Of a stretch of 64,000 nucleotides of DNA, positions 26,328 to 35,826 are shown piece by piece. Source of the DNA: Methylorubrum thiocyanatum (GTDB taxonomy: Bacteria > Pseudomonadota > Alphaproteobacteria > Rhizobiales > Beijerinckiaceae). The notes below the pieces were generated by a model that ran no database searches, was not told the DNA's origin, and saw only the letters and a list, made by a program, of their open reading frames with translations. The stretch covers positions 682,001 to 746,000 of the forward strand of contig JACJIB010000002.1 in the NCBI GenBank assembly GCA_014138645.1. The letters are read 5' to 3'. A program made the translations under genes and the position numbers. The number at the start of each line of letters is the position of its first letter. Position 1 is the stretch's first letter.

Positions 26328-27047
26328 ATGGGAACTCATCTCGGCCTCGCCTTTCTTGCCGGCGTCCTCTCGGTGCTTTCGCCTTGCGTCGTGCCGCTGC
26401 TGCCGCTGGTGCTCGGTGCGGCCACCGCGGAGCACCGGCTCGGTCCCGCGGCGCTCGCCGCCGGCTTGGCGCTCGCCTTCGTCGCGATCGGCCTGTTCGT
26501 CGCCACGCTCGGTTTCGCGATCGGTCTCGACGGCGACGTGTTCCGCAAGGCCGCGGCGCTGCTCATGGGGCTGTTCGGTCTCGTTCTGCTCGTGCCGGCG
26601 GCCCAAGACCGCTTCGCCGTGGCGGCGGGCCCGGTGGGCGACTGGACGCAGAGGCGGTTCGGCGGATTCGAGACCGGAGGGCTGGCGGGCCAATTCGGCG
26701 TCGGCCTCCTCCTCGGCGCGGTCTGGAGCCCCTGCGTCGGTCCGACCCTCGGTGCGGCCTCCCTGCTGGCCGCTCAAGGGCGCGATCTCGGCGGCGTCGC
26801 CGTCACCATGCTGCTGTTCGGTCTCGGCGCCGCCCTCCCCCTCGTCGTTCTCGGGATGCTGTCGCGCGGGATTCTGGTGCGCTGGCGCGAGCGGATGCTC
26901 GGGCTCGGAAAGAGCCTGAAGGTGACGCTGGGCGTGATCTTCGTCGCCCTCGGCGCGCTGATCCTCTCCGGCTACGACCGGCCACTGGAAACCGCGCTGG
27001 TCGAGGCCTCGCCGTATTGGCTGACCGCGCTCACGACCCGCTTCTGA
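26328..27047 (+). CDS. CcdA/DsbD-type thiol-redox membrane protein
   Basis: A 239-residue integral membrane protein with about six transmembrane segments. The two redox cysteines of the family lie in LSVLSPCVVPLLP (about residue 20) and GAVWSPCVGPTLG (about residue 130), in symmetric positions of the DsbD-beta/CcdA fold. The protein carries electrons from cytoplasmic thioredoxin across the membrane to periplasmic thiol partners, for example in cytochrome c maturation. ATG 26328 begins MGTHLGLAFLAG; the in-frame TTG upstream is less likely. The gene appears monocistronic and the partner is unknown. Confidence 0.88.
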   Translation: MGTHLGLAFLAGVLSVLSPCVVPLLPLVLGAATAEHRLGPAALAAGLALAFVAIGLFVATLGFAIGLDGDVFRKAAALLMGLFGLVLLVPAAQDRFAVAAGPVGDWTQRRFGGFETGGLAGQFGVGLLLGAVWSPCVGPTLGAASLLAAQGRDLGGVAVTMLLFGLGAALPLVVLGMLSRGILVRWRERMLGLGKSLKVTLGVIFVALGALILSGYDRPLETALVEASPYWLTALTTRF

Positions 27048-27067
27048 ACGGCGATCCGGCTAACGGC

Positions 27068-27084
27068 CGCCCGCGCTGCGGGCG
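27068..27084 (+). terminator. GC hairpin after CcdA-like gene
   Basis: CGCCCGC and GCGGGCG pair perfectly around a 3-nt loop, 20 bp after the stop. No T-run follows, so termination strength is uncertain. Confidence 0.4.
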
Positions 27085-27206
27085 CCCTCGCAGGTGTGGA
27101 GAGAAATAATCTCTCAGGATGGGGTGCTTGCAGAACAAGGATCTATCGGCGCCCGGTAATACAGAAAACACGTTCATGGCGGCCGGTTTATGCTGGGCAT
27201 GATCCC

Positions 27207-27461
27207 ATGCCGTCCGTTTGCGCCGCCCCTCTCGTCATGCGTCCTGTCCAGTACGATTCTTTCGGCGAGCCCATCGCTCAGCCCGTCCGGGACGAGCGCG
27301 TCGTGTCACGGATCGCGCTCCGCACCGGGGTCGGCCTGTTCTGGACATTGGTGGTCGTGATCGTCGCCGCGCGCGCCGCCTACTTCCATCCGCACTTCGC
27401 GGAACAGTTCGGCCACGTCGCCGCGCTGATGGATCGGTTGAGGGCGGTTCTCGGCGCCTGA
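27207..27461 (+). CDS. Small hypothetical membrane protein
   Basis: An 84-residue protein with one predicted transmembrane segment (about 41-58, VGLFWTLVVVIVAARAAY) and a short C-terminal tail. No family is recognised. ATG 27207 is chosen from two candidates; ATG 27237 would give 74 residues. It precedes the transporter gene by 106 bp on the same strand. Confidence 0.5.
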   Translation: MPSVCAAPLVMRPVQYDSFGEPIAQPVRDERVVSRIALRTGVGLFWTLVVVIVAARAAYFHPHFAEQFGHVAALMDRLRAVLGA

Positions 27462-27567
27462 CGCGTCGTCCTCGCCGAGCGTGCATCGTGAGAACGGTTT
27501 GCTATGAGGGAGCCGCTACGGCGACCCTCGGCCTCGGGCCGGAACGTTCCCGCGGAAGAACCGAGAC

Positions 27568-28620
27568 TTGAGGCGACTGCATCTCCCGCACCGGATATCG
27601 CCGCTCGCGGCGCTGGGTCCCGGCATTGCGCTCTGCCTCGCGCTGACGCTCGTTTCGATCGGCCTTCAGCATCTCGAAGAGGACGTCTTCGGGCATCCCT
27701 ATGTCGAGGCGCTGGTGATCGCCATCCTGCTCGGCATGGCGATGCGCACGCTCTGGCAACCAGGCCCGCTCTGGCGCTCGGGCATCGCCTTCAGCGCCAA
27801 GCAACTCCTCGAAGTCGCGGTGATGCTGCTCGGCGCATCGATCAGCTTCGCGGCGATCCTCGCCTCCGGCCCGGTGCTGCTCGCGGCCATCGTCGCGACG
27901 GTCGCCGTCACGATCGCCGCGAGCTTCGCCATCAGCCGCCTGCTCGGGCTCGCCGTGCGGATGTCGATCCTGATCGCCTGCGGCAACGCGATCTGCGGCA
28001 ACTCGGCGATCGCCGCGGTCGCCCCCGTCATCGGTGCCGGCAGCGACGACATCGCCTCCTCGATCTCCTTCACGGCGATCCTCGGCGTGCTGATGGTGCT
28101 CGGCCTGCCGCTGCTGATTCCGCTGCTCGGTCTCGGTGCCGGCCAGTACGGCATTCTCGCCGGGCTGACGGTCTACGCCGTGCCGCAGGTTCTCGCCGCC
28201 ACCGTCCCGGCCGGCCTCGTCGCCACCCAGATCGGCACCGTGGTCAAGCTCGTGCGCGTGCTGATGCTCGGCCCCGTCGTCGTTGGGCTTTCCCTGCTGG
28301 CGCCCCGCTTCGGCGAGGCCGTCGCCGGGCCGAACCCGGCGGGGCGGCTGCGTCTGTTCAAGCTCGTTCCGTGGTTCATCCTCGGCTTCCTCGTGCTGGC
28401 CGCCTGCCGCTCGCTCGGGCTGGTGCCGGATCCCGCCATCGCGCCGATCACCCGGGTGGCCGGCATCCTCACCGTGGTCTCGATGGCCGCCCTCGGGCTC
28501 GGCGTCGATCTGCGGGTGATCGGGCGGGTCGGCAGCCGCGTCACCGCCGCCGTGACCCTGTCGCTCGTGCTGCTGCTCCTCGTCAGCCTGGGTCTGATCT
28601 ACGCGCTTCGCCTCGGGTGA
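27568..28620 (+). CDS. Putative sulfate exporter family transporter (YeiH/UPF0324)
   Basis: A 350-residue membrane protein with about ten transmembrane segments. The conserved YeiH/UPF0324 motifs are visible, including ACGNAICGNSAIAAVAPVIGA near residue 138 and LGVDLRVIGRVG near residue 312. The family has been described as a sulfate or organic anion exporter, but function is poorly tested. The only plausible start is TTG 27568 (MRRLHLPHRISP), with GGAAGAA upstream. The gene is monocistronic and converges with the small membrane protein gene at 28657. Confidence 0.85.
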   Translation: MRRLHLPHRISPLAALGPGIALCLALTLVSIGLQHLEEDVFGHPYVEALVIAILLGMAMRTLWQPGPLWRSGIAFSAKQLLEVAVMLLGASISFAAILASGPVLLAAIVATVAVTIAASFAISRLLGLAVRMSILIACGNAICGNSAIAAVAPVIGAGSDDIASSISFTAILGVLMVLGLPLLIPLLGLGAGQYGILAGLTVYAVPQVLAATVPAGLVATQIGTVVKLVRVLMLGPVVVGLSLLAPRFGEAVAGPNPAGRLRLFKLVPWFILGFLVLAACRSLGLVPDPAIAPITRVAGILTVVSMAALGLGVDLRVIGRVGSRVTAAVTLSLVLLLLVSLGLIYALRLG

Positions 28621-28656
28621 GGCCGCGACCGCCGCGGCGCATCGCTCCGTCCGGGC

Positions 28657-28926
28657 TCAACGCGGTGCCCGTTCGGCCCATGCCCGGTCGAGCCGGGCGG
28701 AACGATAGGCATCCGGGATCGACAGCGCCCAGACGAAGAAGCCACCCGCATGGCGCCCGATCAAACTCGCCTCGGGCGCGGCAAAGCGAGCGGTGAGCCA
28801 GCCGCCGATAAGGGCGAACAGGGCAAAGCCGAGCCCGCGGGCCGCGCGGCCCGTCCAGACATGGCCCATGCCGGGCAGCAGCGCCGCGACCAGCAGCACG
28901 CGGGTGGGATCAGGCAGCGCGCGCAT
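28657..28926 (-). CDS. Small membrane protein, last gene of permease operon
   Basis: An 89-residue protein with two hydrophobic segments (about 8-24 and 32-48) and a basic C-terminus; no family recognised. Its ATG lies 17 bp inside the end of the preceding gene, so it belongs to the permease operon. Confidence 0.65.
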   Translation of the reverse strand: MRALPDPTRVLLVAALLPGMGHVWTGRAARGLGFALFALIGGWLTARFAAPEASLIGRHAGGFFVWALSIPDAYRSARLDRAWAERAPR

Positions 28927-29584
28927 GCCGGGTCTCCGGGTCGGTCTCGGACAGGACGAGCAGGAGGCGCCGAGCGGCGTCGAGGATGCCGTCGAACAGC
29001 TCCGGCGGGACCCGTTCGATCGGGAAACGACTGCCGCGCAGGAGCAGGTAGGTGCCCCGTGTCCCCTGGCTCGCCTGCAGCGTGAGGCGCAGGCCGTCGG
29101 GGGTGAAGAGCACCTCCTTCACCCGCGGATCCGCGAGGATCGGGGCGAGGACGGGCGCGAGGCGGGCATGCAGGCTGTCGGCGCCGGCCGTTCCGCGCAC
29201 GAGGGTATCGGGCGGCCATGCCTCCGGAACGGCGTAGCAGTTCGGCAGGTGATCGGGCGCGTAGAACTCGGCGCCTGCCGGGCGCCGCAGGACGTCGAGG
29301 ACACACCCTGTCGACAGCGGCGTCCGCAGGGTCACCTGGAGCCAGAGCTGCGGCAGCCGGCGATGCACCAGCGTGTCCGGTACGAGGCGGACATCGACGG
29401 CGGTGCCCGCGTATCGGCCGCGCAGGGTCGCGAAGCCGGCCCGGTCGCGCCCGAGCCGCGACGCCGCGAGCCGGCCGGCGCAATCGGACAGGAGGTCCGC
29501 CCGCCAGCGCCCTTCGCGCCGGCGCAGAATCGCGCCGAACGCGCCGCTCATTAGGACGAACACGGCGGCGAGGGCGACGAGCAT
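28910..29584 (-). CDS. Hypothetical protein, membrane-anchored
   Basis: A 224-residue protein with one N-terminal transmembrane segment (about 3-20) and a soluble domain of unknown type. No family is recognised; a region around TLRTPLSTGCVLDVLRRP and an ending VPPELFDGILDAARRLLLVLSETDP are the most distinct parts. It begins 9 bp after the permease stop and overlaps the next gene by 17 bp, so it is part of the same operon. Confidence 0.65.
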   Translation of the reverse strand: MLVALAAVFVLMSGAFGAILRRREGRWRADLLSDCAGRLAASRLGRDRAGFATLRGRYAGTAVDVRLVPDTLVHRRLPQLWLQVTLRTPLSTGCVLDVLRRPAGAEFYAPDHLPNCYAVPEAWPPDTLVRGTAGADSLHARLAPVLAPILADPRVKEVLFTPDGLRLTLQASQGTRGTYLLLRGSRFPIERVPPELFDGILDAARRLLLVLSETDPETRHARAA

Positions 29585-29593
29585 CGCCGCGCC

Positions 29594-31045
29594 TCAATAG
29601 CCGCGGGGCTTCGGCCAGGGCATCGTGAACTGCTCGCCTCGCCGGACATACTTGTAGCGGTGCAGCACGAACCAGGCCGAGGCGGCGATGTAGAAGGCCA
29701 TCATCGCCAGGAGCTGCGTGCCATAGCCGAGGAACACGGCAAGATAGGTGACGACGCACAGGACGAGCAGCAGCGCCGCCGGCAGCGGGTGGAGCGGGTG
29801 CACATAGCCGCGCTGGATCGAGCCGAGCGGCCATTTGCGACGGAACAGCACGATCGAGAGCGCCATCAGCGTGTAGCCGAGCAGCCCCGACAGGATCGAG
29901 AAGGTGATGGTCTGGTCGAGCGGCGTCGAGACCGCGAACAGGATCGCGATCGGCACGAAGAAGACGACGGCGCGGTAGGGCGTGCGGTAGGTGGGATGCA
30001 CGGCGCCGAACCAGACCGGCATGTAGCGGTCACGCCCCATGGCGAACCATGCCCGCGAGGCGTCGTTGATGCAGCCGTTGGCCGAGGCCACCGTGGCGAA
30101 CAGGGTACCGAGGAACAGGAACAGCTCGAGCCAGCGGCTGCCGGTGAGCCGGGCCGCGTCGTAGAGCGGCGTTACCGCCTGGCCGAGATATTCCCAGGGC
30201 ATCAGGCCGGAGCACACGTACCACGTTAGCGTGGCGGCGATGAGCAGGGTCATCATGCCCGTCATCGTGCCGAGCGGCAGGGCGCGGGCGGGCGAGCGCA
30301 CCTCCTCGGCGGCCTGGGTGGTGCCCTCGATGCCGAGATAGAACCACAGCCCGAAATGCATCGCCGCGAGGATGCCGAGCGCGCCGTAGGGCAGGCCGCC
30401 GAGCAGTGCCTCGTGCTTCAGCACCGTGCCGGGCGCCCAGGGCTGGGTGGCGACGAACAGCACGACGATCGCGGCGAAGGCGGCAGCGGTGATGACGAGG
30501 TTGAGCGTCAGGGTGGCGAGCACGCCGCGATAGTTGAGGAAGGCGAGCGCCACCACGGTGAGCACCATGAAGGCGCGCTTGTCGATCGCGCCTTCCAGGC
30601 CGAGGCTCTGCGCGAAGGCCTCGATCAGGTCGCCGGCGACGATGGCGTTCGAGACCTCCAGCATGGTGTAGGCCATGACGAGGTAGAGGCCGACATTGAA
30701 GGCCGCGAGCGGACCGATGATGTGCTTGGCCTGGGCGTACTGGCCGCCGGCCGCGGCGACCGTCGAGGTGATCTCGGAATCGATCATCGCGACGCAGGTA
30801 TAGAGGATGCCGGCGAGCCAGCAGGCCGCCAGCGCGGCCACGGCGCCGCCCTTCCCGACCGCGAAGTTCCAGCCCATGAACTCACCGACGAGGACGATAC
30901 CGACGCCGAGGGCCCAGACATGGCCCGGCCCGAGCACGCGAAGGAGCGCGACCTTCCGGCCCGCACTCGGCGGCGGCGCCGCGGCCTCTGCCCCGGCGGC
31001 CAGCTGAACGGAGGCGCGCTCCGCGATCGGTTGCACCGTCGTCAT
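29594..31045 (-). CDS. APC-superfamily amino acid/amine permease
   Basis: A 483-residue permease with twelve predicted transmembrane segments. VGEFMGWNFAVGKGG and the SEITSTVAAAGGQYAQAK stretch fit the ethanolamine/amino acid branch of the APC superfamily. The substrate is not certain. ATG 31045 overlaps the stop of the upstream small gene (TGATG); GTG 31048 is the other choice. It is the central gene of a six-gene operon with three tiny membrane proteins upstream and two proteins of unknown function downstream. Confidence 0.88.
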   Translation of the reverse strand: MTTVQPIAERASVQLAAGAEAAAPPPSAGRKVALLRVLGPGHVWALGVGIVLVGEFMGWNFAVGKGGAVAALAACWLAGILYTCVAMIDSEITSTVAAAGGQYAQAKHIIGPLAAFNVGLYLVMAYTMLEVSNAIVAGDLIEAFAQSLGLEGAIDKRAFMVLTVVALAFLNYRGVLATLTLNLVITAAAFAAIVVLFVATQPWAPGTVLKHEALLGGLPYGALGILAAMHFGLWFYLGIEGTTQAAEEVRSPARALPLGTMTGMMTLLIAATLTWYVCSGLMPWEYLGQAVTPLYDAARLTGSRWLELFLFLGTLFATVASANGCINDASRAWFAMGRDRYMPVWFGAVHPTYRTPYRAVVFFVPIAILFAVSTPLDQTITFSILSGLLGYTLMALSIVLFRRKWPLGSIQRGYVHPLHPLPAALLLVLCVVTYLAVFLGYGTQLLAMMAFYIAASAWFVLHRYKYVRRGEQFTMPWPKPRGY

Positions 31046-31215
31046 CACGACCTCGCCGCCGTCTCGCCGACCTCGGAGTCGACGATCTCACCCTCCTCGG
31101 ACGAGAGGAGATAGCCCTCGTCGTAGGTCCGGTTGGTGCGCAGGAGGTCGAACCCCATCCACAGGGCGAGAGCGGTCGCAGCCGCCCAGGCGCCCCAGTT
31201 CATCACGGACACCAT
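31045..31215 (-). CDS. Small single-pass membrane protein of permease operon
   Basis: A 56-residue protein with one transmembrane segment (about 5-23, NWGAWAAATALALWMGFDLL) and an acidic tail ending EEGEIVDSEVGET. ATG 31215 is preceded by GGGAGAG. Its stop overlaps the permease start. It is a plausible accessory subunit, but no family is recognised. Confidence 0.7.
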   Translation of the reverse strand: MVSVMNWGAWAAATALALWMGFDLLRTNRTYDEGYLLSSEEGEIVDSEVGETAARS

Positions 31216-31303
31216 GATGTGCTCTCCCGACAGTGTTGGAAGACCCGAGATCCTCATCTCGGTGGCGGGACCGGCCCGGCCGCACGGGGCGGGGCGCGAG
31301 ACC

Positions 31304-31699
31304 TCAGCCCTTCGACGAACCGTCGAAGTGCTCGGCGATGACCTCGCGGTACTGGCGGTCCGAGTACCGGAACATGACGATGAAGTAGCCGACGATGATC
31401 GCGGCGGTGAGCGCCACGAGGCCCCAGTTGAAGCTGTAATCGAAGCGCGTGCCGATGATCCCGGCCGCCTTCTCCGGCGTGAAGCCCAGCTTCTCCCACT
31501 GCCCGGCCATGGTCGCGTTCTGACCGAGCGAGTCCCAGGTCGGGTTCGGGAGTTCGGTGGTGCTGGTACCGCCGCCCGCGAGCTTGAACAGCAGCGGCAG
31601 GTAGAGCGTGATGAAGACCAGCACCAGCATCAACACGGCATCGACGATCTGGCCGAGGACGGACTGGATCGGCGGTTCGTAAGGGGGGCGCCCGGCCAT
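31304..31699 (-). CDS. Two-pass membrane protein of permease operon
   Basis: A 131-residue protein with transmembrane segments at about 20-40 (IVDAVLMLVLVFITLYLPLLF) and 92-112 (NWGLVALTAAIIVGYFIVMF), a periplasmic loop between them and a short acidic end. The start is ATG 31699, one base after the previous gene. No family is recognised. Confidence 0.72.
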   Translation of the reverse strand: MAGRPPYEPPIQSVLGQIVDAVLMLVLVFITLYLPLLFKLAGGGTSTTELPNPTWDSLGQNATMAGQWEKLGFTPEKAAGIIGTRFDYSFNWGLVALTAAIIVGYFIVMFRYSDRQYREVIAEHFDGSSKG

Positions 31700-31700
31700 C

Positions 31701-31994
31701 TCAGGCGTTCCCCCGCCGACGCATCGCCCGCGCCTGATCGAGGTAGTAGAGGTCCGTGCCGTAGATCGCGTCACGATCCTCGCGGTAATGCCGGATCATC
31801 GCCGCGATCGCGGCGGTGTTGAGCAGCACGACGCAGGCGCCGACGCCGAGCACGAGCAGCGTGACGCCGCATGTGTCGCAGGCCTGTCGCATGGTCCAGA
31901 AGGTGAAGGCGTAGACGAGCCAGACCAGTCCGACCGCGAGAATGGCGGCCGCTCGATCACGGCCGAACATGGCTGCGACGCGTGCATCCTGCAT
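31701..31994 (-). CDS. Small two-pass membrane protein, first gene of permease operon
   Basis: A 97-residue protein with transmembrane segments at about 16-34 (AAAILAVGLVWLVYAFTFW) and 44-66 (TLLVLGVGACVVLLNTAAIAAMI), separated by a loop with two cysteines, CDTC. ATG 31994 follows GGGAGGAG. It opens the operon; an AT-rich leader lies upstream. Confidence 0.72.
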   Translation of the reverse strand: MQDARVAAMFGRDRAAAILAVGLVWLVYAFTFWTMRQACDTCGVTLLVLGVGACVVLLNTAAIAAMIRHYREDRDAIYGTDLYYLDQARAMRRRGNA

Positions 31995-32198
31995 GGCACA
32001 TCTCCTCCCGGGAGATCATTCTTGGAAGGAATTCTGGCTTCCTTTCGAGAAATATCCTGCCGTTTATGGTGCGGGTCAAGCCGGATTCGGCGCCGCATTG
32101 CACCATATCGCATCATCTTTCTTTCAAAGGGACGATCCGGGAGCGACGGACGGCGCCGGGCGTTTCCCAGTCCGCACCGTTTCGATCCAGGGAGTGAG

Positions 32199-32813
32199 AT
32201 GCTCGACGCCGCCCTGTACGACCGTCTGCTCGGCGTGGCCGCTGAGGTCTCGGAGCCGTTGCGGACCGCCATCGCGGCAATCGGTGTCATTGAGATTGCA
32301 CCGCCGCCTCATGCCAGCCTCGCCGAGCGGCTGTTCGTCGAGGTGGTGAACCAGCAGCTCTCCACCAAGGCTGCCCTCTCGATCTGGACGCGGATCGAGG
32401 CGGCCGCTGCGGCGCAGGTCGTGACACCGCGCGATCTGTTCGTTCCCGGTCACGAGGCGGTGCTGCGCGGCTGCGGCGTCTCGGCAAACAAGGTGCGCGC
32501 GCTTCACGCCATCCGCGAGGCCGAGGAAGCCGGCCTGCTCGGACCGGATCTCGCCGCGCTGCCGCACGCGGAGCGCTCGGCCGTGCTCTGCCGCATCCGT
32601 GGCGTCGGTCCATGGACGGCCGACATGGCCGGCATCTTCCATTTCCTCGATCCCGACATCTGGCCGGCCGGCGACGTGGCCGCGGTCGGCGTGCTGCGCC
32701 GGCTGACAGGCATCGAGGACACGGTCGCCGTCGCCGCGCGCTTCGCGCCGTACCGCTCGATTCTTGCCCGCTACATGTGGCGCAGCCGGGACGCCGCTCC
32801 GGTCGCGGCCTGA
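32199..32813 (+). CDS. DNA-3-methyladenine glycosylase II-like, HhH-GPD
   Basis: A 204-residue base-excision glycosylase. The helix-hairpin-helix is IRGVGPWTADM (about residues 130-140) and the catalytic Asp follows in WPAGDVAAVG. VVNQQLSTKAA is the family N-terminal helix. It removes alkylated purines from DNA. ATG 32199 is preceded by AGGGAGTGAG; the longer upstream frame lacks homology. It converges with the next small gene by 6 bp. Confidence 0.9.
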   Translation: MLDAALYDRLLGVAAEVSEPLRTAIAAIGVIEIAPPPHASLAERLFVEVVNQQLSTKAALSIWTRIEAAAAAQVVTPRDLFVPGHEAVLRGCGVSANKVRALHAIREAEEAGLLGPDLAALPHAERSAVLCRIRGVGPWTADMAGIFHFLDPDIWPAGDVAAVGVLRRLTGIEDTVAVAARFAPYRSILARYMWRSRDAAPVAA

Positions 32814-32819
32814 CGACGA

Positions 32820-33077
32820 TCAGCGCCTCGCTTCGAAGAAAGGCCGGAAATTTTCGAGCCATTCGCGCAGCCAGACTTCGGCAGCCTGCTTGGCTCCGTC
32901 GGCGTCCTGGGCGTGGCCCCAGATGTCCTCCGAGAGCGGGCTCCACCACGTCCAGAGCCGGTTCGAGCCGTCATACTCGACGGTGGCGACCTCGATGGCG
33001 CCGACCCGGCCGGAAAATCGCTGCAAGGGCACCTCGGAGATGCCGCCCTGGGTCCAGGTGATCGTATCCGTCGACAT
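32820..33077 (-). CDS. Small hypothetical protein
   Basis: An 85-residue protein with aromatic-rich residues (VEYDGSNRLWTWWSPLSEDIWG). No family is recognised. ATG 33077 gives the conserved-looking N-terminus MSTDTITWTQGG; the longer frame to 33608 is not convincing. Confidence 0.55.
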   Translation of the reverse strand: MSTDTITWTQGGISEVPLQRFSGRVGAIEVATVEYDGSNRLWTWWSPLSEDIWGHAQDADGAKQAAEVWLREWLENFRPFFEARR

Positions 33078-33404
33078 GGGTTCACAACGCGAGCGGCGCC
33101 GCCCGCGTTCGCCGGCGCCTGAGCGGAGCGTCGGCAGATGCACGGTTGCCGCGCTCCAAGCCATTCCCGTCGCGCATCCGGCTTCGGACTTGACGGAATC
33201 GAACCGTTCCGGCATGCGCGCGTTGTCTGCCCATCGTCGCCGTGCGTCCGATGTGCGGCTCCACAGGAACTCTCTACCCCCATGCCCGACGACAGTAGTC
33301 GATCGACCACGCCGCCTTCGGCCCTTCGCGTGATCTGCGCCTGATCGTCTGATCCGGCTCACCCGCGACCGGCCTTTGGCGGCTGGTCCGACAAGAGGTG
33401 AGCC
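33078..33404. other. Intergenic spacer
   Basis: A 327-bp gap between small genes with no supportable gene, repeat or structure. It presumably holds the promoters of the two divergent small genes. Confidence 0.45.
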
Positions 33405-33626
33405 ATGACTGACTCCAACGTCATTTCCCGGCGTGCCCGCTCCCGCGCGGCGAAGTCCGGCCGCAACGGCAGCGTCGTGCTCGTCGTCGCGCTCATGATG
33501 GCACTGGTCTTCGTACCGGTGCTCGCCCTGCATGCTGCCGCACTCTCCGGCGCCGTCGCCGTCGGCGACGAAGCGCGTCCGGACGAAGTCGCCACGGCCC
33601 TGACCCACAAGAAGGTGCCGGGGTAG
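33405..33626 (+). CDS. Small hypothetical single-pass membrane protein
   Basis: A 73-residue protein with a basic N-terminus (SRRARSRAAKSGRNG) and one transmembrane segment (about 24-47). No family recognised. AGGTGAG precedes ATG 33405. Confidence 0.55.
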   Translation: MTDSNVISRRARSRAAKSGRNGSVVLVVALMMALVFVPVLALHAAALSGAVAVGDEARPDEVATALTHKKVPG

Positions 33627-33689
33627 GATCCCTCCCCCGGTGGTCGCCGATCGTCGACGACCACCGCCTCGGGCTCACCTTCGGCGGAC

Positions 33690-33725
33690 GAAAAAAAAGG
33701 GGGCACCCTCGGGGTGCCCCCTTTC
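33690..33725. terminator. Bidirectional intrinsic terminator
   Basis: A strong hairpin with GGGGGCACCC and GGGTGCCCCC arms, flanked by an A-run on the left (33691-33698) and CTTTCTT on the right. It can end transcripts from both the small gene on the left and the chemoreceptor on the right. Confidence 0.93.
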
Positions 33726-33745
33726 TTATGGCAGGTCCGCCCGGC

Positions 33746-35443
33746 TCAGGCCGCGCGCACCGTCGCGAGGAAGCGGGCGACTTCCGACCGCAGATGCTCG
33801 GATTGGCGCGACAGTTCGGAGGCGGAGGCCAGCACCTGAGTGGCGGCGGCGCCCGTCTCCTCGGAGGCCTGCGCCACGCCGGCGATGTTGCTCGTCACCT
33901 CGCCCGCGCCGACCGCCGCCTGGGACACGTTGCGCACGATCTCCTGGGTTGCCGCGCCCTGCTCCTCGACCGCCGCCGCGATCGTCGCCGTCACGGCGTT
34001 GATCTCGCGGATCCGTCCGGTGATGCCGCCGATCGCCGTCACCGCCTGCCCGGTCGCCCCCTGGATCTGAGCGATCTGCCCGGAGATCTCCTCGGTCGCC
34101 CGCGAGGTCTGCGCCGCAAGCTCCTTCACCTCGCTCGCGACGACGGCGAAGCCCCGTCCTGCTTCCCCTGCCCGCGCGGCCTCGATGGTGGCGTTGAGGG
34201 CGAGCAGGTTGGTCTGGCTGGCGATGTTGGCGATGAGGTTCACGACATCGCCGATCCGGGCGGCGGCCTGACTCAGATCGTGGACGAGAACGGCGCTCTG
34301 GTCCGCCTCGCCCACCGCGAGTTGGGCCATGCCCGACGAAGTTCCGACCTGTCGGCCGATCTCGTGCACCGAGGCCCCGAGTTCCTCCGCGGCAGCGGCG
34401 ACGGTGCTGACGTTCGAGGCCGCCTCCTCCGCGGCAGCCGCGACGGTGGTCGATTGGCTGGCGGTCTCGGTTGCCGTCGCGGTCATCTGCTGGGCGGTGG
34501 CCTGCAGCTCGGTCGCTGAGGACGACACCATGCCGACGACGCCGCCGACGGCGCGCTCGAACCCGTCCGCCAGCTCGATCATGGTGCGGCGGCGCTCGAC
34601 GGCGGCGGCTTCGTCGGACACGCGCTTGAGTTCTGCCTGCTCGGCCGCCTTGCGCGCCACCAGGGCCTTGATGCCCTCGACGGCGCGGGCGACGGCGCCG
34701 ATTTCGTCGCCGCGGCGCGCCTCAGTGATCTCGGCCTCGATCTCGCCATCGGCCATCCGCTCGAGCACGCGCACGAGCCGGCCGATGGGGCGGACGACGC
34801 CGGCCACGGTGATCAGGCCCAGCAGGCCGAAGGCGACGAGGAGCCCGGTCGCCGCGATGAGGGTCAGCGCCAGGGCGGCGGAGTTGCCGACCGCCACGGC
34901 CTGTTGCTTGGCCTCTTCGAGATCGCTGATGTTGGCCGCGACGCGCTTCTGGATCGCATCGATCGCCTTGATCCGGACCGGACGCACCTCCTCGGCGGAA
35001 ACTCGCGCTGCCTGCTCGTTCTGGTTCTTCAGCCCCAGGGCGACCGAGCGCTCGGCGGTCGAGAAGAAGCCTGCGACGGTGGTCTTGACCCCCGTCAGCA
35101 TCGCCCGGCGCGCATCGGTGTCCGCCATTGCGATCAGGCGGTCGACGCCGCCGAGGGCGCGATCATGCGCCTCGACGAAGCGCCGGTGCTGAGCCGAGAG
35201 GACCGCCGCGTCGGTTTCGAGGATGACGTTCTTCTCGCTGATGACGGCCTCGTCGATGGCGAGCGCGATCTGAAGGGCGGTGATGACCCGTGCGGCGCGC
35301 ACATCGACGACGTCCTGGGTCGTCCGCTGCAACTGGTCGAGTGTGTCGCGCGCCAGGACGACGACGCCCGCGGCCACCAGAGCGACCAAGGCCGCCGGAA
35401 TGGCAAGCTTCCCGAGGAGTCTGAGATTTGTGAACCAGCGCAT
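33746..35443 (-). CDS. Methyl-accepting chemotaxis protein
   Basis: A 565-residue chemoreceptor. It has TM1 (about 11-31), a four-helix-bundle ligand domain (about 40-185, 4HB type), TM2 (about 190-213), a HAMP domain (about 214-268) and the signalling domain (about 300-560). The highly conserved hairpin tip [40 protein letters not shown] is present. The ligand is not deducible. The gene is alone, with no che genes nearby. Confidence 0.95.
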   Translation of the reverse strand: MRWFTNLRLLGKLAIPAALVALVAAGVVVLARDTLDQLQRTTQDVVDVRAARVITALQIALAIDEAVISEKNVILETDAAVLSAQHRRFVEAHDRALGGVDRLIAMADTDARRAMLTGVKTTVAGFFSTAERSVALGLKNQNEQAARVSAEEVRPVRIKAIDAIQKRVAANISDLEEAKQQAVAVGNSAALALTLIAATGLLVAFGLLGLITVAGVVRPIGRLVRVLERMADGEIEAEITEARRGDEIGAVARAVEGIKALVARKAAEQAELKRVSDEAAAVERRRTMIELADGFERAVGGVVGMVSSSATELQATAQQMTATATETASQSTTVAAAAEEAASNVSTVAAAAEELGASVHEIGRQVGTSSGMAQLAVGEADQSAVLVHDLSQAAARIGDVVNLIANIASQTNLLALNATIEAARAGEAGRGFAVVASEVKELAAQTSRATEEISGQIAQIQGATGQAVTAIGGITGRIREINAVTATIAAAVEEQGAATQEIVRNVSQAAVGAGEVTSNIAGVAQASEETGAAATQVLASASELSRQSEHLRSEVARFLATVRAA

Positions 35444-35826
35444 CTGTCTGCGTCACGGGGACAGTGTCGAAGCATCCACGAGCCGCCCCGGCCACCGCGG
35501 ATCACAATTCTGTGAGGAAGAGACAGTTAATAAGATGCAACCGAGTGAATAAATTTCGAGTTGTATCATTATAAACATATGTTGCTTGGCTATTGGGTAC
35601 GAATAGCCACAAGGCGCACCGGTTAGCTTGCTGCGAAAAAGTGTTGTTCGATATTTTTCAGCGTAACGTGGTTTGTCAGCAGCCGCGGGTCGCCCTCGCC
35701 TGCGCTCATGGGGCGGATCTGACCTGAGGCAGCCCTGCTTCCGCTCGCGCCGGCCTTCGCGTAAGGCCCCGACTGAGTTCACGGCATACCCGCCCTACCC
35801 CACTCCCATTCGGGCCTCGCGGACGC
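35444..35826. promoter_or_regulatory. AT-rich spacer between chemoreceptor and ABC-F gene
   Basis: A 383-bp region whose middle part (about 35515-35660) is much richer in A and T than its neighbours. It is between divergent genes and should contain both promoters; no gene is seen. Confidence 0.5.

Noticed and set aside
35444..35826. AT-rich island as possible foreign DNA
   Set aside because: It is only about 150 bp of AT-rich sequence, without genes, repeats or mobile signatures; divergent promoters explain it better.
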